From: an uncultured Aquimarina sp.
Lineage (GTDB): Bacteria > Bacteroidota > Bacteroidia > Flavobacteriales > Flavobacteriaceae
Assembly (NCBI GenBank): GCA_947489195.1
Contig: CANLCT010000021.1
Location: 1-64,000, forward strand
Length of the DNA stretch: 64,000 bases
Direction: 5' to 3'
Positions within the stretch are counted from its first letter, which is position 1, and the number at the start of each line of letters is the position of its first letter. Positions 1 to 8,053 of the stretch are shown here, piece after piece. The notes below the pieces were generated by a model. The model searched no databases and was not told where the DNA came from. It saw only the letters and a list, made by a program, of their open reading frames with translations. Position numbers and translations under genes: made by a program.

Positions 1-84
1 GGTAGTTGGTAGTTGGTAGTTGGTAGTTGGTAGTTGGTAGTTGGTAGTTGGTAGTTGGTAGTTGGTAGTTGGTAGTTGGTAGTT
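1..84. repeat. Heptamer tandem array, 12 perfect copies
   Basis: Twelve uninterrupted copies of GGTAGTT (equally TTGGTAG or AGTTGGT in another phase) start at the window edge, so the array may continue to the left. It lies outside any gene. The same TTGnnAG pattern recurs, reverse-complemented, at 37654-37709. It resembles the short tandemly repeated heptamers known from cyanobacterial genomes. Confidence 0.97.
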
Positions 85-86
85 TC

Positions 87-147
87 GGAAACAAAATCTG
101 AATTAACTTATTGTTCTATAACATAATAATTATTAATAATTGTTTCC
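87..147. repeat. Inverted repeat GGAAACAA/TTGTTTCC
   Basis: Perfect 8-bp arms at 87-94 and 140-147 enclose 45 bases that are almost pure A/T and themselves partly self-complementary. The element directly follows the heptamer array. It could be a cruciform or a decayed small mobile element, but nothing else supports a function. Confidence 0.4.
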
Positions 148-168
148 ATGTCTAAAATACTCTTAATT

Positions 169-224
169 AACCTCATTTCTTCAACCTTCAAACCTTAACC
201 CTTAATCTTTCACCCTCAACCTTA
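169..224. repeat. Degenerate heptad array (AACCTTn type)
   Basis: Eight consecutive 7-base units can be read: AACCTCA, TTTCTTC, AACCTTC, AAACCTT, AACCCTT, AATCTTT, CACCCTC, AACCTTA. The units vary, but the C/T block keeps a 7-base register. It sits 40 bases upstream of the first gene and looks like a decayed relative of the perfect array at 1-84. Confidence 0.6.
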
Positions 225-267
225 GTCTGATAAACAAGAAACATCTTTTCAATTAATATCAAAACAA

Positions 268-1119
268 ATGAAAAAAATAAAAGTAGGAGGCGTACCAGAA
301 CATTTCAATTTACCTTGGCATCTATGTATTGAAAATGGGAATTTTTCAAAAGAGAACTTAGCCGTTACTTGGCAAGATTTTGCAGGTGGCACTGGGGCTA
401 TGTGTAAAGCTTTACGCGAAAAGGAAATTGATGTTGCCATTATACTTACTGAAGGTTTTGTGAAAGATATTATTGCCGGAAATCCTTCTAAAATTGTACA
501 AACTTATATTGAAACACCACTAATTTGGGGCATCCATGTAGATGCCAAGTCTAATTATAAAAATATTGCTGATATTCAAAACACAAAAGCAGCTATAAGC
601 AGGTATGGATCTGGTTCTCACTTAATGGCTTATGTAAATGCACAACAACAAGCTTGGAATACTGTCGAACTTTCATTTGAAGTAGTCAACAACTTAAATG
701 GTGCTATTGAAAGTTTAAACAAAGGTACTTCTGATTATTTTATGTGGGAACATTTTACTACAAAACCATTAGTCGATAATGGAACTTTCCGAAGAATTGG
801 AGACTGCCCTACCCCATGGCCTTGTTTTGTGATTGCGGTTCGTGAAGAACTTTTAGACCAAGAACCCGAAAGTATTCTAAAAATGCTTCAGGTAATTAAT
901 ACTGAAACTACTTCTTTTAAACAAAAAGAAAATATTGCAGAATTATTAGCTGAGCGTTATGAGCAAAAATTAGAAGACATTACCAAGTGGTTAAACATTA
1001 CCGAATGGAGTCAACAACAAATTAGTAATGATACTTTAACTAAGGTTCAAAACCAATTATTTGATCTTGATATAATTGACAAAAAAGTGGATTATTCTTC
1101 TTTAGTATACAATCATTAA
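268..1119 (+). CDS. Ca3427-like substrate-binding domain protein
   Basis: This 283-residue protein looks like a type II periplasmic-binding-protein fold of the NMT1/THI5-related Ca3427-like group. The N-terminal KVGGVPEHFNLPW stretch, the GGTGAM loop, the ITEG-like segment around residue 60 and the SRYGSGSH motif near residue 112 match that pattern. There is no signal peptide, so unlike ABC-transporter binding proteins it is probably cytoplasmic; the ligand is unknown. No permease or ATPase gene is adjacent. It stands alone after a heptamer-rich leader and is followed 22 bases later by a gene remnant. The fold is reasonably sure; the function is not. Confidence 0.75.
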   Translation: MKKIKVGGVPEHFNLPWHLCIENGNFSKENLAVTWQDFAGGTGAMCKALREKEIDVAIILTEGFVKDIIAGNPSKIVQTYIETPLIWGIHVDAKSNYKNIADIQNTKAAISRYGSGSHLMAYVNAQQQAWNTVELSFEVVNNLNGAIESLNKGTSDYFMWEHFTTKPLVDNGTFRRIGDCPTPWPCFVIAVREELLDQEPESILKMLQVINTETTSFKQKENIAELLAERYEQKLEDITKWLNITEWSQQQISNDTLTKVQNQLFDLDIIDKKVDYSSLVYNH

Positions 1120-1141
1120 AAATGGTCGACCTTATTTAGAG

Positions 1142-1450
1142 ATGTACAATGATAAAGGTACTGAACCCGAAGCGGTAATCACCTATACTATAGACGAATT
1201 TACATATGCTTTTGTAGGTTTAGAAAGAAGCGGAAATGTATTTGTTTATGACATATCAAATCCAACTGCTCCTGTGTTTTTACAAAATTTACAAAATACT
1301 TCACCAGAAGGCTTAACTGTCTTTCCTTCAGCAGATAGTCCAAATGGAAAAGATTTATTAATTGTAAGTAATGAATTTCCTGATAAAGAATTTGTAATTG
1401 AAGATGCTAATGGTGGTGATTTTGACAAACTTGTTATTTATTCAAAATAG
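1142..1450 (+). pseudogene. 5'-truncated choice-of-anchor I protein remnant
   Basis: The 102 codons carry the C-terminal signature of choice-of-anchor I (alkaline-phosphatase-like, beta-propeller) proteins: GTEPEAV, then YAFVGLERSGNVFVYDISNP, SPEGL and SADSPNGKDLLIVSNE. Full-length members are several hundred residues and begin with a signal peptide; here all of that is missing. The frame stays open upstream to position 1106, overlapping the end of the preceding gene, so the break lies around 1106-1140. The last 15 or so residues also differ from the usual end. It is best read as the 3' remnant of a deleted gene, although a short protein could still be made from the ATG at 1142. Confidence 0.75.
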
Positions 1451-1480
1451 ACCAATTCAAATACACCAGCTTTACAGATT

Positions 1481-1522
1481 AAAAACGGTATGTAATTTTA
1501 TAATTACAACCGTTTTTTTTTT
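1481..1522 (+). terminator. Intrinsic terminator
   Basis: AAAACGGT and ACCGTTTT arms with an inner GTAAT/AATTAC stem are followed by a run of T. It ends the transcript of the binding-protein gene and the remnant behind it. Confidence 0.8.
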
Positions 1523-1799
1523 ACTTTATCTACAACATTTTAAAAGCTTAATTCCAACATCAAACCTATAACATTAAAGTGAATACAGCAACACAATAAA
1601 AAAACATTAACATTTAGCAATACCCAAAATTGAATAAAAAACAAAAAAAATAGATATACAATAAAAAAAATTCAATGAAATCCTTTTTTTAAGAAAACTC
1701 TTTCATTTTTTAGTTCAACTTTACTATTAACTTCTATTTACCATGCTAAAAAAACAAATAATCCTATCTTTATCACTTAATAAATTAATTCTAGTTATA
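1523..1799. other. AT-rich leader upstream of the GH50 pair
   Basis: About 280 bases of very A/T-rich sequence with long A runs and no coding signal. I found no convincing TAnnTTTG box or operator. It presumably contains the promoter of the first GH50 gene. A possible alternative start at 1743 would reach into it. Confidence 0.5.
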
Positions 1800-3941
1800 A
1801 TGAGGTTAACCAATACCAAACTTGTTAATTGTTTAATTTTAGGGCTCGCTTTCAATTTAACAAGCTGTCAAAATAGCACTAAAAAAGAACCGATTGCAAC
1901 TGATCAAATAAAAGAAAGTAACGAGTTCGTACTCTTTGATTTTAATAATGAAATCAATGAAACTAATGTAAAAACAGATGATGCTAAATTTGAAGTTTTA
2001 AAAAAAGAAAATGGTGCTCAACTTTTAGTTGCTACAAACTCTAATATTTTAAAACCCGGATTAGTTATTCATAAACCCGAAGGTAAAACTTGGAATTTGA
2101 ATGGTTATTATCAAGTAAAAGCCGATGTAACTAATGTGGGGGATACCCCAATGCAAGTAGAATTTTATGTAGGAAATGACCCTGATGAATTAATTAAATG
2201 GTATTGTTCTGATTATGCGGATTTAGAACCTAAAGAGTCAAAAACGATTACTGTTAATTTAGCTTGGAGCGACTGGATCCACCAACCTCAGCTAGACATA
2301 GTAGGTATGCGTGGTACTCCTGGTAAATTAAAAACAGATATTGACGCCATTGATCAGGTTTCTTTTTACTCTCGATATGCAAAAGCACCTAATCAATTTA
2401 CTGTAAACAACATAAGAGCTGTTGGGAAATTAAAAATTAAAGACACAACAAACTTTTTTCCTTTTATTGATAAATTTGGACAATACAAACATAAAGATTG
2501 GAAAGGAAAAACCCATTCTGAAGATGACATAAAAAAGAATGCTGAAAATGAACTTACCGAAATAGCAGCTAGCCCAGAACCTAAAAATCGTAACAAATAC
2601 GGTGGTTGGACTGCTGGACCTAAATTAAAAGCTACTGGCTTTTTTAGAACTGAAAAACACGACGGTAAATGGTGGATGGTAGACCCAGAAGGTTATCTGT
2701 TTTGGTCTAATGGTGTAAATTGTGTTTCATCACGTGCCGTATTTACTGGTACGCAATACAGAGAAAAATATTATTCAGAATTACCTGCTAAAGATGATAA
2801 AGAATATGGACAATTTTATGATGTAAGTTTACATTCTACCCATGGATTTTATCATGATAAAACGCCATACGACAGTTATAATTTTTACGAGGCTAACTTG
2901 TATAAAAAATACGGAAATGATTGGTTAAAAAAATACCAAGATTTATCACATAAACGTTTACGTAGCTGGGGAGTAAATACTATTGGTTTTGTATCAGATA
3001 ATGGTGCTTTAGCCCAACGAAAAACACCATACGTTGGATCAATTTGGATAAATGATACGCCAAAAATTAAAGGCTCTGTTGGTTTTTGGGGTAAATTCCA
3101 CGACGTATTTGATCCAAAGTTTAAACAAGCAGTTAATAGCTCTGTAGCTAGTCAAAAATTTGGAGCTGGCGACCCTTGGTGTATTGGTTATTTTATTGAC
3201 AATGAATTAGCATGGGGTGCTGTAGGCTCACTTGCCATTGGAGCTTTAAAAAGCCCTGCCTCACAACCTGCTAAAATTGAGTTTATAAAAGATCTTAAGA
3301 AAAAATACAAAAATATTAAAAAACTGAATGAGCAATGGGGAACCACTCATGCTTCATGGAAAGCCCTTTCTGATTCGACTACTGCCCCAGAAATGGCTAA
3401 AGCTAAAGAAGATCTTGTCGCTTTTTACGAAAAAATAGCCGATACTTATTTTAGAATTATAAAAGAAGGTCTTAATACTATTGCCCCAAAACAAAATTAC
3501 TTGGGCTGTCGTTTTGCTTGGGCTAATAATGATGTAGTTTTAACCGCTGCTAGTAAGTATATGGATATCATGAGTTTCAACAAATATGAATATGGTGTTG
3601 AAAATGTAGGTTTACCTAAAGGTGTTGATAAACCAATTATGATTGGAGAATTTCATTTTGGGGCGACCGATCGTGGTCATTACCACGCTGGTGTAAAAGC
3701 TGCTGATAGCCAAGCAGACCGTGGAATACGTTATGAGAAATACATGAAAGGCGCCTTACAAAACCCATTAATTGTTGGTGCTCATTATTTTCAATATTTA
3801 GACCAACCACTAACTGGTCGTTTTGATGGTGAAAATTATAATATTGGTTTTGTTGATATTTGTGATAGACCTTATGAAGAGTTGATTTCTAAAGTTAAAG
3901 AAGTCAGTTATAATATGTTTGAATTACGTTCTGCTAAATAA
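1800..3941 (+). CDS. GH50 beta-agarase-like lipoprotein (copy 1)
   Basis: A glycoside hydrolase family 50 enzyme, the family of exo- and endo-beta-agarases that cut beta-1,4 bonds in agarose. I start it at ATG 1800 rather than 1743: this gives a compact lipoprotein signal ending in LTSC and a 713-residue protein, exactly the length of the neighbouring paralogue. After the lipid-anchor Cys comes a beta-sandwich, CBM-like domain (about residues 40-200), then the TIM barrel introduced by GGWTAGP and GFFRTEK. By family knowledge the acid/base is E469 in FIDNELAWG and the nucleophile E617 in MIGEFHFG; both are present. It is probably surface- or periplasm-anchored and acts on agar oligosaccharides. 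No SusC/D pair is near. Confidence 0.88.
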   Translation: MRLTNTKLVNCLILGLAFNLTSCQNSTKKEPIATDQIKESNEFVLFDFNNEINETNVKTDDAKFEVLKKENGAQLLVATNSNILKPGLVIHKPEGKTWNLNGYYQVKADVTNVGDTPMQVEFYVGNDPDELIKWYCSDYADLEPKESKTITVNLAWSDWIHQPQLDIVGMRGTPGKLKTDIDAIDQVSFYSRYAKAPNQFTVNNIRAVGKLKIKDTTNFFPFIDKFGQYKHKDWKGKTHSEDDIKKNAENELTEIAASPEPKNRNKYGGWTAGPKLKATGFFRTEKHDGKWWMVDPEGYLFWSNGVNCVSSRAVFTGTQYREKYYSELPAKDDKEYGQFYDVSLHSTHGFYHDKTPYDSYNFYEANLYKKYGNDWLKKYQDLSHKRLRSWGVNTIGFVSDNGALAQRKTPYVGSIWINDTPKIKGSVGFWGKFHDVFDPKFKQAVNSSVASQKFGAGDPWCIGYFIDNELAWGAVGSLAIGALKSPASQPAKIEFIKDLKKKYKNIKKLNEQWGTTHASWKALSDSTTAPEMAKAKEDLVAFYEKIADTYFRIIKEGLNTIAPKQNYLGCRFAWANNDVVLTAASKYMDIMSFNKYEYGVENVGLPKGVDKPIMIGEFHFGATDRGHYHAGVKAADSQADRGIRYEKYMKGALQNPLIVGAHYFQYLDQPLTGRFDGENYNIGFVDICDRPYEELISKVKEVSYNMFELRSAK

Positions 3942-3967
3942 AAAACATAATACAAATTAATTTATTC

Positions 3968-4001
3968 AAAAAGCTCCTTCAAATGAAGGGGCTTTTTTTT
4001 T
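3968..4001 (+). terminator. Intrinsic terminator after GH50 copy 1
   Basis: An AAGCTCCTTC / GAAGGGGCTT stem with a 4-base loop is followed by nine T. Its sequence and its distance from the stop codon closely match the hairpin behind GH50 copy 2 at 6253-6285. Confidence 0.85.
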
Positions 4002-4084
4002 GGACAATAATGAAAATAAAAATGAATAGATAGTGTAATTTATTATTCCGAAACATATCTATCTTTTCGCATTAATAAATTTTT

Positions 4085-6226
4085 ATGAAAAAAAGAATAT
4101 TTAGCATAATAAAATACATTCCACTTATTTTATTAGTACATCTTATTAGTTGTAAAAACACAAAAACTTCTAATCTTTCAGAAAAAGAAACAAAAACGAA
4201 ATCGGATGAAATTATACTATTTGATTTTGAAAACGGTATTGATGAATCAGCTATTGTTTCTGAAGATGCTACTTACAAGCTTTCAAAAACTTCAAATGGC
4301 AACAATAAACTAGAAATAGCTACAGATTTTAACTTATCAAAACCTGGCATTATTTTAAAAGAACCCCAAGGAGCTAACTGGGATTTAAGTGGCTACTATT
4401 CCGTTAAGGCTGATGTTACTAATATTGGTGACAAAGAAATGCAAGTTGAGTTTTATGTGGGGGATGATCCCGATGGTTTGGTTAAATGGTACTGTTCTGA
4501 TTATGTAGACTTAAAACCTGGAGAAAGTAAAACAATTACCGTTTTCTTAGCTTGGAGTCCTTGGGCCTTTGACCCTCAAATTGAAGTAAATGGAATGCGA
4601 GGCATTCCTGGTAAAATTAAAACCGATTTAAAAGCCATTAAACAAGTATCTTTTAATGCTCGATATGCAGTTTCTAAAAACAAATTTAGCGTTGATAATA
4701 TAAGAGCTGTTCAAAAATTAGAATTCAGAAATCCTAAAGATTTTTTTCCCTTTGTTGATAAATTTGGACAATACAAGCATAAAGAATGGCAAGGAAAAAC
4801 CCATTCTGATACTGAATTAAAAAAAATCACAAAATTAGAAGCTGAAGCTATTGCAGCAAATCCAGGTCCAAAAAATCGAAATAAATACGGAGGTTGGACT
4901 GCTGGACCGCAGCTAAAAGCTACCGGTTTTTTCAGAACTGAAAAATACAAAAACAAATGGTGGTTGGTGGATCCCGATGGACGTTTATTTTGGACTAATG
5001 GTGTCAATTGTGTTTCATCTAAAGCACCAACAACGGGTGTACAGTATCGCGAATCTTATTTTGATTTCCTTCCGAAAGAAGGAAGTACTTTTTCTGAGTT
5101 TTACTCTAAAAGTAATTGGGGAGATCATGGGTTTTATAAAGATAAAAAGCCCTACACAGCCTTCAACTTTTATCAAGCCAACTTACACAGAAAATATGGT
5201 GATAAATGGTTAAGTGAATTTCAGAATTTGGCACACAATAGATTAAGAAACTGGGGACTAAATACCATTGGTTTTGTTTCTGATTTAGAAGCAACACAAC
5301 AACATAGAACCCCTTTTGTAGGTTCTGTATGGATTTTAAAAACACCAAAAATTGCTGGTTCAACAGGATATTGGGGACCTTTCCACGATGTTTTTGATCC
5401 TGAATTCAAAAAAATTGTAAATAAATCCATGCAAACACAGAAAAACGGAGCTGGTGATCCTTGGTGCATTGGTTTTTTTGTTGATAATGAATTGTCATGG
5501 GGTGATGTAGGATCTTTAGCCATAGGAACACTTAAAAGTCCTGCTGCACAACCTGCCAAAATTGAATTTATAAAAGACTTAAAAAGTAAATATAAAAATA
5601 TAGACAGACTAAATGCTATTTGGAAAACAAATCATGAATCATGGGATGCGCTGTTAAACACAACTAAAGCTCCAAAATTTGAAGATGCCAAAGAGGATTT
5701 AACTACTTTTTATGGAAAAATAGCTGACACCTATTTTAAAATAATTAAGGAAGGCTTAAATACCATTGCCCCTAAACAAAATTACCTTGGCTGTCGTTTT
5801 GCTTGGGCTAATAATGACATTGTTCTTACTGCCGCTAGTAAATACATGGATATTATGAGTTTTAATAAATATGAATACAGTGTTGAAAATATAGGTTTAC
5901 CCGAAGGTGTTGATGCTCCAATTATGATTGGAGAATTTGATTTTGGAGCCTTAGACCGTGGGCATTTTCATTACGGCGTAAAATTAGCTAAAGATCAGGC
6001 CGAACGAGGGACTATGTATAAAAGTTACATTGAAGGTGCTTTACGTAATCCATTAATTGTTGGTGCGCATTGGTTTCAATACAATGACGAACCTTTTACT
6101 GCACGTGGTGATGGCGAAAACTACAACGTAGGTTTTGTTGATATTTGTGATAACCCATACACAGAACTTATTGATAAAGTAAGAGAAACGAGTTATAAGT
6201 TATACGAATATCGTTCAGAAAATTAA
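4085..6226 (+). CDS. GH50 beta-agarase-like lipoprotein (copy 2)
   Basis: The tandem paralogue of the preceding gene: also 713 residues, with a lipoprotein signal ending in LISC, a CBM-like N-terminal domain and a GH50 barrel. Catalytic glutamates fall at identical positions, E469 in FVDNELSWG and E617 in MIGEFDFG. Long stretches such as the YLGCRFAWANND region are identical in both copies. The change from H to D after the nucleophile (EFHFG against EFDFG), and differences in the loop before the barrel, could separate the substrate range of the two. The stop codon overlaps the convergent ogt stop by two bases. Most likely an exo-type agarase; the exact product is not predictable. Confidence 0.88.
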   Translation: MKKRIFSIIKYIPLILLVHLISCKNTKTSNLSEKETKTKSDEIILFDFENGIDESAIVSEDATYKLSKTSNGNNKLEIATDFNLSKPGIILKEPQGANWDLSGYYSVKADVTNIGDKEMQVEFYVGDDPDGLVKWYCSDYVDLKPGESKTITVFLAWSPWAFDPQIEVNGMRGIPGKIKTDLKAIKQVSFNARYAVSKNKFSVDNIRAVQKLEFRNPKDFFPFVDKFGQYKHKEWQGKTHSDTELKKITKLEAEAIAANPGPKNRNKYGGWTAGPQLKATGFFRTEKYKNKWWLVDPDGRLFWTNGVNCVSSKAPTTGVQYRESYFDFLPKEGSTFSEFYSKSNWGDHGFYKDKKPYTAFNFYQANLHRKYGDKWLSEFQNLAHNRLRNWGLNTIGFVSDLEATQQHRTPFVGSVWILKTPKIAGSTGYWGPFHDVFDPEFKKIVNKSMQTQKNGAGDPWCIGFFVDNELSWGDVGSLAIGTLKSPAAQPAKIEFIKDLKSKYKNIDRLNAIWKTNHESWDALLNTTKAPKFEDAKEDLTTFYGKIADTYFKIIKEGLNTIAPKQNYLGCRFAWANNDIVLTAASKYMDIMSFNKYEYSVENIGLPEGVDAPIMIGEFDFGALDRGHFHYGVKLAKDQAERGTMYKSYIEGALRNPLIVGAHWFQYNDEPFTARGDGENYNVGFVDICDNPYTELIDKVRETSYKLYEYRSEN

Positions 6227-6759
6227 GAAAACAAGTCCAATTGATTTGTTTGTAAAGCTCCTTCTAATTGAAGGAGTTTTTTTTTGGCTGGTAATCCCCC
6301 TGCATACCCCACCAAATCACCACTACTCCCTATAATTCGATGACAAGGTACAATGATAGAAAGGGCATTTGCTCCATTCGCCGAAGCAATGGCTCTTATG
6401 GCTTTGGGGTTATTCAATTGATTTGATAACTCAAGGTAAGATGATGTTTTTCCATAAGGGATTTGAGTAAGCACCTCCCAAACTGTTTTCTGAAAATCGG
6501 TTCCAACAAACAACAAAGGAATATCAAATTCAGATTGTTTTTTATTAAAATAATTTAAAAGCTGTTTTTTGGTTTCCTCAATTACAACTGATGTTTTCTC
6601 TTTAAAATCTGCTTCTAAACCTTTTTTAATTCGCATATCAACAGCCATTCTTTGTTTTCGATACCGCCAATCGCATAAACACAATTGCTCCTTAAATGAG
6701 CCTAAGATCAATTCCCCAAAAGGGGTTTTAAAATAGTGTATCGCTATTGAATTTGACAT
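6223..6759 (-). CDS. ogt: Methylated-DNA--[protein]-cysteine S-methyltransferase
   Basis: This suicide repair protein transfers the methyl group from O6-methylguanine (and O4-methylthymine) to its own cysteine. The 178-residue protein shows the family core: a winged-helix segment PYGKTSSYLELS, the Asn-hinge and recognition-helix region RAIASANGAN, and the active site PCHRIIG with the acceptor Cys139, followed by GDLVGYAGGL. The N-terminal ribonuclease-like domain spans about residues 1-85. There is no AraC-type domain, so this is the Ogt-like single-function form. It is convergent with the GH50 gene, and the last 20 codons run through that gene's terminator hairpin. Confidence 0.95.
   Translation of the reverse strand: MSNSIAIHYFKTPFGELILGSFKEQLCLCDWRYRKQRMAVDMRIKKGLEADFKEKTSVVIEETKKQLLNYFNKKQSEFDIPLLFVGTDFQKTVWEVLTQIPYGKTSSYLELSNQLNNPKAIRAIASANGANALSIIVPCHRIIGSSGDLVGYAGGLPAKKKLLQLEGALQTNQLDLFS
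6253..6285 (+). terminator. Terminator of GH50 copy 2, inside the ogt coding region
   Basis: A GCTCCTTC / GAAGGAG stem followed by nine T. On the other strand the same bases encode the KKKLLQLEGA end of ogt, so terminator and coding sequence share one segment. Confidence 0.75.
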
Positions 6760-6783
6760 GAACTAAAAGTACTCTTTTTCTAT

Positions 6784-6812
6784 AAAAAAAGCGACCCAAA
6801 ATGGATCGCTTT
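6784..6812 (-). terminator. Intrinsic terminator, minus strand
   Basis: Read on the minus strand, AAAGCGATCC and GGGTCGCTTT form a stem followed by T7. It lies 30 bases behind the stop of the lipoprotein gene at 6842. Confidence 0.8.
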
Positions 6813-6841
6813 CTTATAATTTAACTCCTCTTTTTTATAGA

Positions 6842-7885
6842 TTATGGTTGTACCTTTACATCAATAATTATAAAATCTTGAGTTGGACTAAACCCTGGTT
6901 CAATTTCTTTAATTTTTATTAAACCTTTTTTTCCATATTGATCAATAAATTCAACTTCATCATTTACTTTAAGCTCACTTATTAATTCTGGACTAGAGTT
7001 AGAAACTGTTAATGCATCAAAATCTTTTGACATGGTAGCTCCATTATATGAGCCAATAGTACCTAATTTAAAGTAAGTAATATTCAATTCTTCTTTAGGT
7101 GTTCCTGATTTTAAAGGAACATCAACGACATCTGTTCTGTAACTATTTGTAGAAGACAAATTAGCTCCAGTTCCATTCAAATGATAATATCCAAAATCCC
7201 AAAAAGCCGCATATTCTATACCTTGATTAATTAAATACTCTTCACCATCTAATAATGAGAAAAAAGTAGCAGAATTCCCTTCAGAATCAGGTGCAAACAA
7301 TTTCACATCTTTAAACTCCCTAACTAAAGCATCTGGATTTCTACCATTACCAATACTTACTGTTACTGTACCTACACCTGCTACTAATCTTTTAGACTGC
7401 TCTCTAAAATCACCTCTACCACTTGTTGTCCAAAATTTATAGATAATTGATCCATTTGTCATACCTGTCGGCACATCCAAATCAAATGTAAAATCTAATT
7501 CATTTTTAGATTCACTTGTCAAGTCAATTGATCCATCTGCTTTAGTTTGCTTATTATTTAGTTCAGGAATGATAAATGGTTCAGCCAAACCACCTAACTC
7601 TTGTTTTGTAACATAAAGTCTTCGTTGCGTTTTATCTGTTCCTTTTAATATCACTCTCGCTTGAGCAGTCATTCCTGCTTCACCTGTTACCATTGCTTCA
7701 AACTTGTCATCGGTAGCTCCGCCTTCTGTAACACGTATTGTTGCTGTTTCAGTTGTAGTTAGCCCACCTTCTTCTTCTGGGTTTGTCCCCAACACATCTT
7801 CTGAACTATCACTACTACAACTAAATAATAATGCCGAAGCAAAGGCTACTGTTGCTATTGATTTTAAATTGAATGTAAAACTCAT
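6842..7885 (-). CDS. Putative lipoprotein of unknown function
   Basis: I do not recognise this 347-residue protein. It starts with a lipoprotein signal ending in LLFSC, followed by an acidic linker (SSDSSEDV, then EEEGG), typical of surface-exported lipoproteins in Bacteroidota. The mature part looks beta-rich, with an N-terminal half (about 50-175) that begins TIRVTEGGATDDKFEA and resembles an immunoglobulin-like module, and a C-terminal half (about 185-345) rich in Tyr and Phe. It is monocistronic, with its own terminator, next to ogt and the agarase pair. A role in glycan binding would be a guess. Confidence 0.6.
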   Translation of the reverse strand: MSFTFNLKSIATVAFASALLFSCSSDSSEDVLGTNPEEEGGLTTTETATIRVTEGGATDDKFEAMVTGEAGMTAQARVILKGTDKTQRRLYVTKQELGGLAEPFIIPELNNKQTKADGSIDLTSESKNELDFTFDLDVPTGMTNGSIIYKFWTTSGRGDFREQSKRLVAGVGTVTVSIGNGRNPDALVREFKDVKLFAPDSEGNSATFFSLLDGEEYLINQGIEYAAFWDFGYYHLNGTGANLSSTNSYRTDVVDVPLKSGTPKEELNITYFKLGTIGSYNGATMSKDFDALTVSNSSPELISELKVNDEVEFIDQYGKKGLIKIKEIEPGFSPTQDFIIIDVKVQP

Positions 7886-7992
7886 GATTTATATTTTTTT
7901 GATTGATTAAAGTAAAGGTATGTTGTTTATTAAGATATATAAAATTAGACATCATAAAAAACATTAAAAAAACGGGTTAAGTGTACAAAAAT

Positions 7993-8036
7993 AAAGACAA
8001 AAGGCTATTTTCTGCAGAAAATAGCCTTTTGTCTTT
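7993..8036 (-). terminator. 44-bp perfect palindrome, terminator of gnd
   Basis: Two 22-base arms (AAAGACAAAAGGCTATTTTCTG and its exact reverse complement) meet with no spacer. The element lies 17 bases behind the gnd stop and is followed on the minus strand by T-rich sequence, so it should act as an intrinsic terminator. The length and perfection of the arms are unusual. Confidence 0.8.
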
Positions 8037-8053
8037 GTTTAAAATTAGGTATA

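Noticed and set aside
1..84. Array considered as a CRISPR or origin iteron array.
   Set aside because: Seven-base units without spacers exclude CRISPR; no dnaA, rep gene or DnaA boxes are near.
4977..5559. Overlapping frames on both strands inside GH50 copy 2.
   Set aside because: They overlap a gene with full family motifs and have no homologous features of their own.
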